Shown here piece by piece: positions 34,680-42,831 of a DNA stretch of 64,000 nucleotides. A program made the translations under genes and the position numbers. Origin of the DNA: Vogesella indigofera. Lineage in GTDB: Bacteria; Pseudomonadota; Gammaproteobacteria; Burkholderiales; Chromobacteriaceae. Position 1 is the stretch's first letter. The number at the start of each line of letters is the position of its first letter. The stretch is taken from assembly GCF_028548395.1 (NCBI RefSeq), contig NZ_JAQQLA010000005.1, positions 124,001 through 188,000 of the forward strand, written 5' to 3'. The notes under the pieces were generated by a model. It was not told the DNA's origin, did no database searches, and saw nothing but the letters and a program-made list of their open reading frames with translations.

Positions 34680-35471
34680 ATGATGACTCGCCTGACCAAA
34701 CTTGCCCTTGCTTTCAGCCTTGCCGGTTTCACCTTTGCCGCCCAGGCGCAGAACGTGAAGCTGACCGTGGCCGCCTCGCCGGTGCCGCACGCCGAGCTGC
34801 TGGAGGCACTGAAGCCGACCCTCGCCAAACAGGGCGTGGATCTGGACGTAAAAGTGTTCAACGACTACGTGCTGCCCAACACCCAGGTGCAGGAAAAGCA
34901 GCTGGACGCCAACTTCTTCCAGCACATTCCGTATCTGGACAAGTTCAACAAGGACCGCGGCACCAATCTGGTGGTGGCCAGCAAGCCGGTGCACATCGAG
35001 CCGTTTGCCGCCTACTCGCTGAAGGTGAAGCGGGTGGCCGAGCTGAAGGACGGCGCCACGGTGGCGATTCCCAATGACCCGACCAACGCCGGCCGCGCCT
35101 TGCTGCTGCTGGACCAGGGCGGCGTGATCAAGCTGAAAAACCGCAGCAACATCTACCCGACCACCCGCGACATTGCGGCCAACCCCAAGCATCTGAAGAT
35201 CAAGGAACTGGAAGCCGCCACCCTGCCGCGGGTGCTGAACCAGGTGGACCTGGCGCTGATCAACGCCAACTACGCGCTGGAAGCCAAGCTCAATCCGAAG
35301 AAGGACGGCCTGTTCACCGAGACCACCTCGCCGTACGCCAACCTGCTGGTGGCGCGTCCGGACAACAAGGACAGCGCCGCGGTGAAGAAGCTGGCGGCCG
35401 CGCTGAACAGCCCGGAAGCGAAGCGCTTCATTGAAAGCAAGTACCAGGGCGCGGTCGTGCCGGCGTTCTGA
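34680..35471 (+). CDS. metQ: Methionine-binding protein MetQ (copy 2)
   Basis: 263 residues with a signal peptide cleaved near AQAQNV; again no lipobox Cys. MetQ blocks: SPVPHAELLEALKP, QLDANFFQHIPYLDKFN, IPNDPTNAGRALLLLDQ, ESKYQGAVVPAF. It follows metI by 114 bp in the metNIQ order and is the likely main partner. ATG 34680 follows AAAAGGAAACC; a second ATG follows at once. Confidence 0.92.
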   Translation: MMTRLTKLALAFSLAGFTFAAQAQNVKLTVAASPVPHAELLEALKPTLAKQGVDLDVKVFNDYVLPNTQVQEKQLDANFFQHIPYLDKFNKDRGTNLVVASKPVHIEPFAAYSLKVKRVAELKDGATVAIPNDPTNAGRALLLLDQGGVIKLKNRSNIYPTTRDIAANPKHLKIKELEAATLPRVLNQVDLALINANYALEAKLNPKKDGLFTETTSPYANLLVARPDNKDSAAVKKLAAALNSPEAKRFIESKYQGAVVPAF

Positions 35472-35491
35472 GCCGGGACGGCGGCCTGACC

Positions 35492-35520
35492 CCGTGGCGC
35501 CGCGGTTGCCGGCGCCACGG
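35492..35520 (+). other. GC-rich stem-loop upstream of the Cys-ending small ORF
   Basis: CCGTGGCGCC (35492-35501) pairs perfectly with GGCGCCACGG (35511-35520). No U run follows. It lies between metQ and the 54-residue ORF, and may stabilise the metNIQ message or take part in attenuation. Confidence 0.5.
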
Positions 35521-35539
35521 CCAGTGACAAGGAGCAAAC

Positions 35540-35704
35540 ATGTCTGCCAACCCGCATCTGCCGTCAGTGCCGCCGTTAGCGGCCGCGGCCCCGCGTGCCG
35601 AGCGCACTGCCGACAGCCGGCCCCCTGGTGTGCTGTTGCCCGGCACGCGCCCCTTGCCCGAGCAGGCACGGCGCAGCGCGCTGGCCTACCTGTGCCTGTG
35701 TTGA
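35540..35704 (+). CDS. 54-residue ORF ending Cys-Leu-Cys, possible leader peptide
   Basis: ATG 35540 stands five bases after AAGGAG, one of the best ribosome sites in the window. The product starts MSANPHLPSVPP, is Pro/Ala/Arg-rich, and ends SALAYLCLC followed by TGA. It lies between metQ and cystathionine beta-synthase, 90 bp before the latter. No family recognised. Two Cys codons among the last three sense codons, right before a cysteine-forming gene, suggest a cysteine-sensing leader peptide, as known in principle from Cys-rich leaders in other bacteria. No clear terminator/antiterminator pair was seen downstream. Confidence 0.55.
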   Translation: MSANPHLPSVPPLAAAAPRAERTADSRPPGVLLPGTRPLPEQARRSALAYLCLC

Positions 35705-35794
35705 GCGCCACCACCCGCTGTCCCATGCCGACCGCGCCCGTCAATGAGGCACGGCGGTACCACCGAATGCCGGAATGTAATCCAAGGAAATACC

Positions 35795-37234
35795 ATGACT
35801 GTCTCTTCCCCGGTGCTGGCCGCCGCCGCACCGTCCGTGGCGCCGCCACGCAGTAGCCTGCCGCCGCGCAGCCGTGGCGTGCTGGAAATGATCGGCAACA
35901 CCCCGCTGCTGCGGGTGCGCCATCTCGATACCGGCCCCTGCGAGCTGTACCTGAAGCTGGAAAACCAGAACCCGGCCGGCTCGATCAAGGACCGCGTCGC
36001 GCTGTCGATGATCGAAGCCGCCGAACACGACGGCAGGCTGGCGCCCGGCGGCACCATCATCGAAGCCACCGCCGGCAATACCGGCCTGGGCCTCGCGCTG
36101 GTCGCCTCGCAGAAGGGCTACCGCCTGATCCTGGTGGTGCCGGACAAGATGAGCCGCGAAAAGGTGCTGCACCTGCAGGCGCTAGGCGCGCAGGTGATCC
36201 TGACCCGTTCCGATGTCGGCAAGGGCGATCCGGACTACTACCAGGACCGCGCCGCGCGGCTGGCCGCCACCATCCCCGGCGCCTTCTACATCGACCAGTT
36301 CAACAACGCCGCCAACCCGCTGGCGCACGAAACCGGCACCGGGCCGGAAATCTGGGCGCAGCTGGACGGCAAGGTGGATGCGGTGGTGGTCGGCGTCGGC
36401 TCCAGCGGCACGCTCAGCGGGCTGACGCGTTTTTTTGCGCGGGTGTCGCCGCACACCGAGTTCGTGCTCGCCGATCCGCAAGGCTCCATCCTGGCCGACC
36501 ACATCGAACACGGCCATCACGGCGTCGCCGGCAGCTGGCTGGTGGAGGGCATCGGCGAGGACTTCATCCCGCCGCTGGCCGACTTCAGCAAGGTTGGCCG
36601 CAGCTACCGCGTCAGCGACCGGCAAAGCTTTGACAGCGCGCGCGAGCTGCTGCGCCACGAGGGCATCCTCGGCGGCTCCTCCACTGGCACGCTGCTGGCC
36701 GCCGCGCTGCAGTACTGCCGCGCACAGACCACGCCGAAGCGGGTGGTGACCTTCGTCTGCGACAGCGGCAACAAGTACCTGTCCAAGATGTACAACGACT
36801 TCTGGCTGTTCGACCAAGGCCTGCACCAGCCGCCGCAGGTGGGCAACATCACCGACCTGATCGCGCGCCGCCACGATCACGGCCACAGCGTGGTGTGCCA
36901 CCCGGACGAACCGCTGACCGTGGTCTACCAGCGCATGCGGCTGCACGATGTGTCGCAGCTGCCGGTGATCGACGGCGAACGGGTGATCGGCCTGATCGAC
37001 GAGTGGGACCTACTGATGTCGGTGCACGGCGAGCCGGAGAACTTCCACCAACCGGTGTTCACCGCGATGAGCAGCAATGTCGAGACCATCTCGCCGCGCG
37101 CCTCGCTGCAGGACCTGCTGCTGGTGTTCAACAACGGCCATATCGCGGTGGTGATCGAGCGCGAGCGCTACCTGGGCCTGATCACGCAGAGCGACCTGCT
37201 CACCTACTGGCGCCAGCGCGTCGGCGCCGCCTGA
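35795..37234 (+). CDS. Cystathionine beta-synthase with CBS domain pair
   Basis: 479 residues. PLP fold II core (about 28-340) has the Lys in NPAGSIKDRVA, the EATAGNTGLG loop, and GVGSSGTLSG phosphate loop. Two CBS domains follow (about 355-475, LPVIDGERVIGLIDEWDLL). There is no N-terminal heme domain of the animal type. It condenses homocysteine with serine (or O-acetylserine) to cystathionine. The first 25 residues are low-complexity Ala/Pro/Ser. ATG 35795 follows AAGGAAATACC. With the next gene it makes a reverse transsulfuration route. Confidence 0.9.
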   Translation: MTVSSPVLAAAAPSVAPPRSSLPPRSRGVLEMIGNTPLLRVRHLDTGPCELYLKLENQNPAGSIKDRVALSMIEAAEHDGRLAPGGTIIEATAGNTGLGLALVASQKGYRLILVVPDKMSREKVLHLQALGAQVILTRSDVGKGDPDYYQDRAARLAATIPGAFYIDQFNNAANPLAHETGTGPEIWAQLDGKVDAVVVGVGSSGTLSGLTRFFARVSPHTEFVLADPQGSILADHIEHGHHGVAGSWLVEGIGEDFIPPLADFSKVGRSYRVSDRQSFDSARELLRHEGILGGSSTGTLLAAALQYCRAQTTPKRVVTFVCDSGNKYLSKMYNDFWLFDQGLHQPPQVGNITDLIARRHDHGHSVVCHPDEPLTVVYQRMRLHDVSQLPVIDGERVIGLIDEWDLLMSVHGEPENFHQPVFTAMSSNVETISPRASLQDLLLVFNNGHIAVVIERERYLGLITQSDLLTYWRQRVGAA

Positions 37235-37311
37235 GGCATTTCCCTTGACCCGCAATGTATGGCGGCCGCTGCCGCCGCGCGTTGCGGCCAACCTTTTTGC
37301 AAGGACACAGC

Positions 37312-38460
37312 ATGACGACCGATTTCCACACCCTGTCCGTGACCGCCGGACTGCACGATGACCCGTTCGGCGCGGTGATCCCGCCGATTTACGCCACCTC
37401 CACCTACCGCCAGCAGGCGCCGGGCGAGCACAGCGGCTACGAATACTCGCGCAGCCAGAATCCGACGCGCGAGGCGCTGGAGCGCGCCATCGCCGAGCTG
37501 GAAGGCGGCGGGCGCGGCTACGCCTTCGGCTCCGGCCTCGCCGCCATCGCCACCGTGCTCGACCTGCTGCCGGCCGGCAGCCACATCGTCGCCATCGACG
37601 ACCTGTACGGCGGCTCGGTGCGGCTGTTCGACCGCGTGCGCAGCCAGTCGGCCGGGCTGTCCATCAGCTATGTGCCGTCCGACGACCCGGCGGCGCTGGA
37701 GGCGGCGATCCAGCCCAATACCCGCATGCTGTGGGTGGAAACGCCGTCCAACCCGCTGAACCGGCTGGCCGATCTGGCGCAGCTGGCCGACATCGCCCGT
37801 CGCCACCAGCTGCTGGCGGTGGCCGACAACACCTTTGCCTCGCCGGTGATCCAGCAGCCGCTGGGCTACGGTTTCGACATCGTGCTGCACTCGGCCACCA
37901 AGTACCTGAACGGCCACTCCGACGTGATCGCCGGGGTGGCGGTGGTGTCCAAAGACCGGCCGCAGCTGGCCGAGCAACTGGCCTTCCTGCACAACGCCAC
38001 CGGCGCCATTCTGGACCCGTTTTCCAGCTTCCTGGTGCTGCGCGGCATCCGCACCCTGGCCTTGCGCGTCGAGCAGCACAGCCGCAATGCGCAGGCCATC
38101 GCGCAGTGGCTGGAACAGCACCCGCGCGTGACACGGGTGCTGTATCCGGGGCTGAAGAGCCATCCGCAGCACGCGCTGGCGCGACAACAGATGCGCCACT
38201 TCGGCGGCATCGTGTCTTTCTATCTCGACGGCGGCGCGGCGGAGGTGAAGGCGGTGCTGGGCAAGAGCCGGCTGTTCACGCTGGCGGAGAGCCTGGGCGG
38301 GGTGGAGAGTCTGGTGTGCGTACCGGTGGCGATGACGCACGCCTCTGTGCCGGCCGAACGCCGCGCGCTGCTGGGCATCAGCGACAACCTGATCCGCTTG
38401 TCGGTCGGCATCGAGTCGGCCGAGGCGCTGATCGCTGATCTGGCGCAGGCGCTGGCGTAG
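37312..38460 (+). CDS. Cystathionine gamma-lyase/synthase-type PLP enzyme
   Basis: 382 residues of the Cys/Met metabolism PLP family. The PLP lysine is in HSATKYLNGHSDVIAG; SRSQNPTREALE and the FGSGLAAIA motif are typical. The pairing with cystathionine beta-synthase favours cystathionine gamma-lyase (cystathionine to cysteine, 2-oxobutyrate and ammonia), although gamma-synthases look similar. ATG 37312 follows AAGGACACAGC. The upstream gap carries one TTGCGGCCAACCTT word. Confidence 0.87.
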   Translation: MTTDFHTLSVTAGLHDDPFGAVIPPIYATSTYRQQAPGEHSGYEYSRSQNPTREALERAIAELEGGGRGYAFGSGLAAIATVLDLLPAGSHIVAIDDLYGGSVRLFDRVRSQSAGLSISYVPSDDPAALEAAIQPNTRMLWVETPSNPLNRLADLAQLADIARRHQLLAVADNTFASPVIQQPLGYGFDIVLHSATKYLNGHSDVIAGVAVVSKDRPQLAEQLAFLHNATGAILDPFSSFLVLRGIRTLALRVEQHSRNAQAIAQWLEQHPRVTRVLYPGLKSHPQHALARQQMRHFGGIVSFYLDGGAAEVKAVLGKSRLFTLAESLGGVESLVCVPVAMTHASVPAERRALLGISDNLIRLSVGIESAEALIADLAQALA

Positions 38461-38632
38461 GCGCTTTGCCGCGCGGACGACACCTCGGTCACGCGCCGGG
38501 GTTTTTCATGGCGTTTGCCGCGGCCGGAATATGGACTGCAGCGGCGCGGTGATAAGTTGTGGCGATTTTCTTGGTTCTGCTGCGTCCGGGCGCCGGATAA
38601 GGTGGGCGAAACGGTGTGGAGGAGGGCCAGCG

Positions 38633-38875
38633 ATGCGGGCGATGATAATCGGCGGTGACAAGGTGGAAACCACGCGGCGGGCGCTGCAGGCCTCGGGCTA
38701 TGCGGACGTGCTGCACTGGAGCGGGCGCAAGAGCAGCGACCTGAAGCGGGAGTTTCCGTCCCGCGTGGCGCACATGGTGATCATCCTGGACTACGTCAAT
38801 CACAATCTGGCGAAACGGATGCGCCTGATTGCACGCGAGCGGCGGATCAGCGTCGCCTATGTTGGCCGCAAGTGA
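38633..38875 (+). CDS. DUF2325 small protein
   Basis: 80 residues from ATG 38633 behind GGAGGAGGG. The fold pattern MIIGGDKVETTRRALQ...VHMVIILDYVNHNLAKRMR matches DUF2325, small proteins of unknown role often near metal or stress genes. ATTTTCTTGGTT, seen also before the encapsulin operon, lies 57-68 bp upstream. A GTTGGCCGC word covers the last codons. Confidence 0.7.
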   Translation: MRAMIIGGDKVETTRRALQASGYADVLHWSGRKSSDLKREFPSRVAHMVIILDYVNHNLAKRMRLIARERRISVAYVGRK

Positions 38876-38929
38876 CGGGACGACAGCGGGTAACGGGCGG
38901 CCGCTTGCACGGCGGCGAGCGGTACGGCA

Positions 38930-41734
38930 TCAGGGCAGCGTGGTCGAGCGCTGCTGCACGCGTTCCAGCAGCAGCTGGGCAAAGGCCTGCGCCGGCACCG
39001 GCGGGCTGATGATGAAGCCCTGGATGATGTTGCAGCCGTTGCCGCGCAGGAAGGCCAGCTGTTCCTCCCGCTCGACCCCTTCGGCGATGACGGTCAGCCG
39101 CAGGCTGTGGGCCATGGCGATGACGGCCTGGGAAATGGCGATGTCGTCTTCGTCGTGCGGCAGGCCGTCGACGAAGGACTTGTCGAGCTTCAGGCAGTCG
39201 ATGGGGAACTGCTTGAGGTAGCTGAGCGAGGAGTAGCCGGTGCCGAAGTCGTCGACGTCGATGTGCAGGATGCCCTTGTTACGGATCTGCATCAGCATGT
39301 CGACCGCGCATTGCGGATCGTGCATCAGGATGCTCTCGGTCACTTCCAGCTCCAGAAAGCGCGGCTCGACGCCGGTTTCTTCGAGAATGTCGGCAATGGT
39401 GGTGGCCAGGTTGCTGCGCTGCAGTTGCCGGCCGGAGAGATTGACGGCGATGACCAGCGGCGGCAGGCCGGGGGTGTCTTGCCAGGTGCGGATCTGGCTG
39501 CACACGGTTTTCAGCACCCAGCTGCCGACCTGTTCGATCAGGCCGGTTTCTTCCAGGATCGGAATGAACTCGTCCGGGCAGATCAGCCCGCGGCGCGGGT
39601 GCTTCCAGCGCAGCAGCGCCTCGGCACCGGTAATGCTGTTGCTGGCCAGGTCGAGCTTGGGCTGGTAGTAAACGACGAATTCTCCCCGCTCCAGCGCGCG
39701 GCGCAGGCCGCTTTCCATTTCCAGACGGTCGGTGGCGAGGGTGTTCATTTCGGTGGTGAAGAAGCGGTAGCCGTTGCCGCCATCCTCCTTGGCCCGGTAC
39801 ATCGCGGTGTCCGCGTACTTGATGAGGTGGCTGCTGTTGTCGCTGTCCGCCGGGTAAATGGTGATGCCGATGCTGGGCGTGACAAAGGTCTCCTGGTGGC
39901 CGAGGCGGAACGGCGCTGCGAACACCTCGATGATCTTGCCGGCCACGCTGGCTGCGTCTTCGGCCTTGTTGATCTGCTCCAGAATAATGGTGAATTCGTC
40001 GCCACCGAGTCGCGCCACGGTATCTATCTCGCGCACGCACATCAGCAGGCGCGCCGACACCTCGCGCAGCAGCTGGTCGCCCAGGTCGTGGCCCAGCGTG
40101 TCGTTGATGGTTTTGAAGCGGTCGAGGTCGATGAACATCAGCGCCACCAACCCCTTGTTTCTTTCCAGACGGGCTAGCGCCTGGTTGAGGCGGTCGTGAA
40201 ACAGCGCCCGGTTCGGCAGCCGGGTCAGGGTGTCGTAGTGGGCCAGCACTTGCAGCCGCTCTTCTGCTTGTCGCCGCTCGATGGCAATACGGACCAGGTG
40301 GGCGGCGACCCACATCAGCTCGCGGTCATGCGGCTGCTGTTTTGACGGGTGGCGGTAGTGCGCCACGATCAGCCCCAGCAGGTGGCCGTCGGTGGAGCGT
40401 ACGGCCACGGCAAAACAGGCGTGCACGCCGTGGCTGGCCATCAGCCGGCAGTAGTCTGCCCAGATCGGATGGGCGCCGATATCCTCGATCACGCCGCTGT
40501 ACTCGTCCGCCAGGCCGTGTTTCGGTGCGTTTTCCAGTTGCGTGATCTCGGCGAACACCTGGTCCAGCACGGCTTGCCCGTGGTGGACGATGCCGTCGAC
40601 CACATTGCTTGGCAGGCTGCGGCCGGAGACGCACTCCAGCTCGGCGCCTTCGTTGTCCTTGCGGAACAGGATGGTGCAGAACATCTCGCCGGACAGCACT
40701 TCCACATGGTTGGCCAGCACACCCAGCGCGGCCTGCAAAGGTTGGCCGCAGACCACCATTTCCAGCACTTCATTTTCAATGGCTAGCAGCGCTTCCGCCT
40801 GCTTACGGTCGCTGACGTCACGGAAGCTGGTCACCCGTCCTACCACCTGACCATTGACGAACTGGGGTTGCGAGTTCCACTCGAAGTGGCGGCCGTCGCG
40901 CAATTCGAGGGTGGTGCCCTGGTTGACGTCGATGTGCTTGGTCAGATCCCGCAGCGTCGCCAGAAAGTCGGTCGGATCGCGCAGCTTGTTGGTCAGCTCG
41001 ATCAGGGTTTCGTTGTTGTTGGCGTAGATGTCGGCCGCCTGATGCAGCGACCACATATTGCGGAAGCGCTGGTTGGCCACCACCTCCCGGCCGTGGATGT
41101 CGGTGACGAAAATGCCGTCGGCGGTGGATTCCAGCGTGGCGGAGAAAATGGACAGTGACTTGGCCAGTTTTTCCTCGGTCACCTTGCGGATGGCGATCTC
41201 CTGCAAGGTGCGGCGGAAGACGCGCATCGGCAGGTCACGCAGCGTGATGAAGGTGATGATGCCGAGTATCAGCCCGGGAATGGACATCAACAGGCAGTAC
41301 AGCAGCAGCGGGCGGATGGAGCGGCTCACCGCCAGTTGCCCGGGGTGCTCGGCGCCCAAGTTCAGGGCGGCGCTGCGGGTCAGCTGCGGCCAGCGCGGCG
41401 TCGCATTTTGCCCGGCCAGCAGCTGCTTCCTGTCGTCGGTGATGCGGATGCTGGTGTGGCCCGGCAGCCAGTTCAGGGCGGCCAGCACCGCCGGTGGCGA
41501 GTGCAGTGCTTCCCGTGCCTTGCCGGCATGCGCGCGCGGCTGTTTGGCATTGCTGTAGACGCCGACCTGCAGGGCTGACTCCAGGCGCGCCACCTCGCTC
41601 TGGTAGCCAACCACGAAAAAGATCAGCGGCACCAGCAGGGTGACCAGCGTGCCGCCGCCCCAGGCCAGACGCGCGATCAGGGTCGGCATCTCCGGCGGGA
41701 GGTCCTGCAGCTCGGGAGGGGACTCGGATTTCAT
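38930..41734 (-). CDS. Membrane PAS-GAF-GGDEF-EAL protein
   Basis: 934 residues from ATG 41734; a GTG at 41761 would add nine. Two membrane helices (about 20-43 and 143-165) enclose a periplasmic sensor region. Then come PAS (about 195-310), GAF (about 325-490), GGDEF (about 500-655, intact RLGGDEF with an REID inhibitory site before it) and EAL (about 670-925) with EALLRWKHP, DDFGTGYSSL and AEGVE intact. Both synthesis and breakdown of c-di-GMP are possible; dual proteins are often phosphodiesterases in practice. It is the last core-type gene before the island. Confidence 0.9.
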   Translation of the reverse strand: MKSESPPELQDLPPEMPTLIARLAWGGGTLVTLLVPLIFFVVGYQSEVARLESALQVGVYSNAKQPRAHAGKAREALHSPPAVLAALNWLPGHTSIRITDDRKQLLAGQNATPRWPQLTRSAALNLGAEHPGQLAVSRSIRPLLLYCLLMSIPGLILGIITFITLRDLPMRVFRRTLQEIAIRKVTEEKLAKSLSIFSATLESTADGIFVTDIHGREVVANQRFRNMWSLHQAADIYANNNETLIELTNKLRDPTDFLATLRDLTKHIDVNQGTTLELRDGRHFEWNSQPQFVNGQVVGRVTSFRDVSDRKQAEALLAIENEVLEMVVCGQPLQAALGVLANHVEVLSGEMFCTILFRKDNEGAELECVSGRSLPSNVVDGIVHHGQAVLDQVFAEITQLENAPKHGLADEYSGVIEDIGAHPIWADYCRLMASHGVHACFAVAVRSTDGHLLGLIVAHYRHPSKQQPHDRELMWVAAHLVRIAIERRQAEERLQVLAHYDTLTRLPNRALFHDRLNQALARLERNKGLVALMFIDLDRFKTINDTLGHDLGDQLLREVSARLLMCVREIDTVARLGGDEFTIILEQINKAEDAASVAGKIIEVFAAPFRLGHQETFVTPSIGITIYPADSDNSSHLIKYADTAMYRAKEDGGNGYRFFTTEMNTLATDRLEMESGLRRALERGEFVVYYQPKLDLASNSITGAEALLRWKHPRRGLICPDEFIPILEETGLIEQVGSWVLKTVCSQIRTWQDTPGLPPLVIAVNLSGRQLQRSNLATTIADILEETGVEPRFLELEVTESILMHDPQCAVDMLMQIRNKGILHIDVDDFGTGYSSLSYLKQFPIDCLKLDKSFVDGLPHDEDDIAISQAVIAMAHSLRLTVIAEGVEREEQLAFLRGNGCNIIQGFIISPPVPAQAFAQLLLERVQQRSTTLP

Positions 41735-41989
41735 GGGTAGGCAGCAAATCCTGTTGTGCACTGTACCGGGTGGCCATCGCGGCAGCCTTGGCTGCCGCCT
41801 CCAGCCGGGCTGATCGCCCGCGTCCTCCTAACAATAGGCCATTCCTGAGCGATTATTTGTCATGTTTTTTCCCGCTACCCGGAAAGTCCGCGCTTTATCG
41901 CCGGCCGAGTCCGGAGACCGCATCAGCGTTGTGGTATAGGCATGCCGGCGGCGACGGGCGGGCAACCCGCCCTGGCCGCCACAAAGAAA

Positions 41990-42017
41990 AACCCCAGTCA
42001 CATCGGTGACTGGGGTT
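41990..42017 (-). terminator. Leftward intrinsic terminator at the island edge
   Basis: AACCCCAGTCAC (41990-42001), loop ATCG, GTGACTGGGGTT (42006-42017). On the minus strand the stem is followed by TTTTTCTTTGT. No minus-strand gene lies just to its right now; the short stretch ending ...MPRYAQPF and a stop at about 42048 could be the cut 3' end of a gene separated by insertion. Confidence 0.75.
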
Positions 42018-42357
42018 GGCAGATCGGTACGGTTCCGTCTGAGGCTGACTCAGAACGGTTGTGCATACCTTGGCATGTAAATACCAGTGTAACACTATGA
42101 TTTAAATGAGACTTCTTGAAAAACGTAAAGAAATATGTAAACAAAACCTGCTTTTTGGACGTGTTTGTTTACATAACATGCTGTATGAGCATGTATGGTA
42201 CCTACTTGAAGGGGTAGGGTGTTGTGTGCCGTGTGGCACAACAAAACTGGTTGATAGGCTGGTGCGTAACCAACAAATGACGCACATAACCAAAGGAAGG
42301 CGTGGCGTCACAGGGGGGAATTTGAAAGGCTGAGTAATCCGTCAGCTCGGATGGAAA

Positions 42358-42383
42358 AATTGTAAGGGGAAGTGCTTACAATT
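42358..42383. repeat. Inverted repeat with 8-base spacer, candidate recombination core
   Basis: AATTGTAAG, spacer GGGAAGTG, CTTACAATT: 9-bp perfect arms about an 8-base centre, the geometry of a tyrosine-recombinase crossover site. It lies close to the inferred left edge. A regulator operator is the alternative. Confidence 0.4.
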
Positions 42384-42831
42384 GCAATCCAGATTATAAG
42401 TATTTCATTTGTGAATGATGTTGACCTTCCCTACCTGTCGTATCCGCAATTAGGAAACGGGTCTGTCGGTGCTGTCTATGATCTCAGACGAAAGAACGTG
42501 TGAATCGTTCACTGATGTTGTGTGGTGCTAAGCATTACTAGAAAGTATTACCGGCTTCCGATCCACTGCTATTGTCGACGATCGGATCCTACGCTCGATC
42601 TGTCCACAGGTCGGCTTTAGCCGCTTGGGATGTATCCTGCGCAACGTTAGCAATTAGTCAGCTATCGGCCCATGGCGATAGTCCCAGTCTGAATGACTGC
42701 TTTCCTCTGTAGCTTTGGGTCGTTCTCGCTTTGAGAGCAGCCATTGAAGTATCTGATCAGAGGTAATTCAGCATGTCAGGTGTGTCTGAGCCTCCAAAGA
42801 TCTATGATAACGAAATGAAAAGGAGAGGGTG

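Larger units (their letters stand above)
41735..42831. other. Core-to-island transition without a convincing gene
   Basis: About 1.1 kb. GC drops sharply after about 42,060. It contains a terminator at 41990-42017 and three palindromic structures: ATGTAAACAAA/TTTGTTTACAT at 42135-42174, CATGCT/AGCATG at 42177-42193, and AATTGTAAG/CTTACAATT at 42358-42383. Short open frames around 42106-42333 have no ribosome site or family. This is the most likely left edge of the island. Confidence 0.6.

Noticed and set aside
41735..42100. tRNA gene as the island attachment site
   Set aside because: No tRNA cloverleaf or TTCGANTCC arm seen at the edge or elsewhere in the window.
42102..42333. Two overlapping 69-75 residue frames at the island edge
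   Set aside because: No ribosome site or family, and the DNA is rich in palindromes instead.
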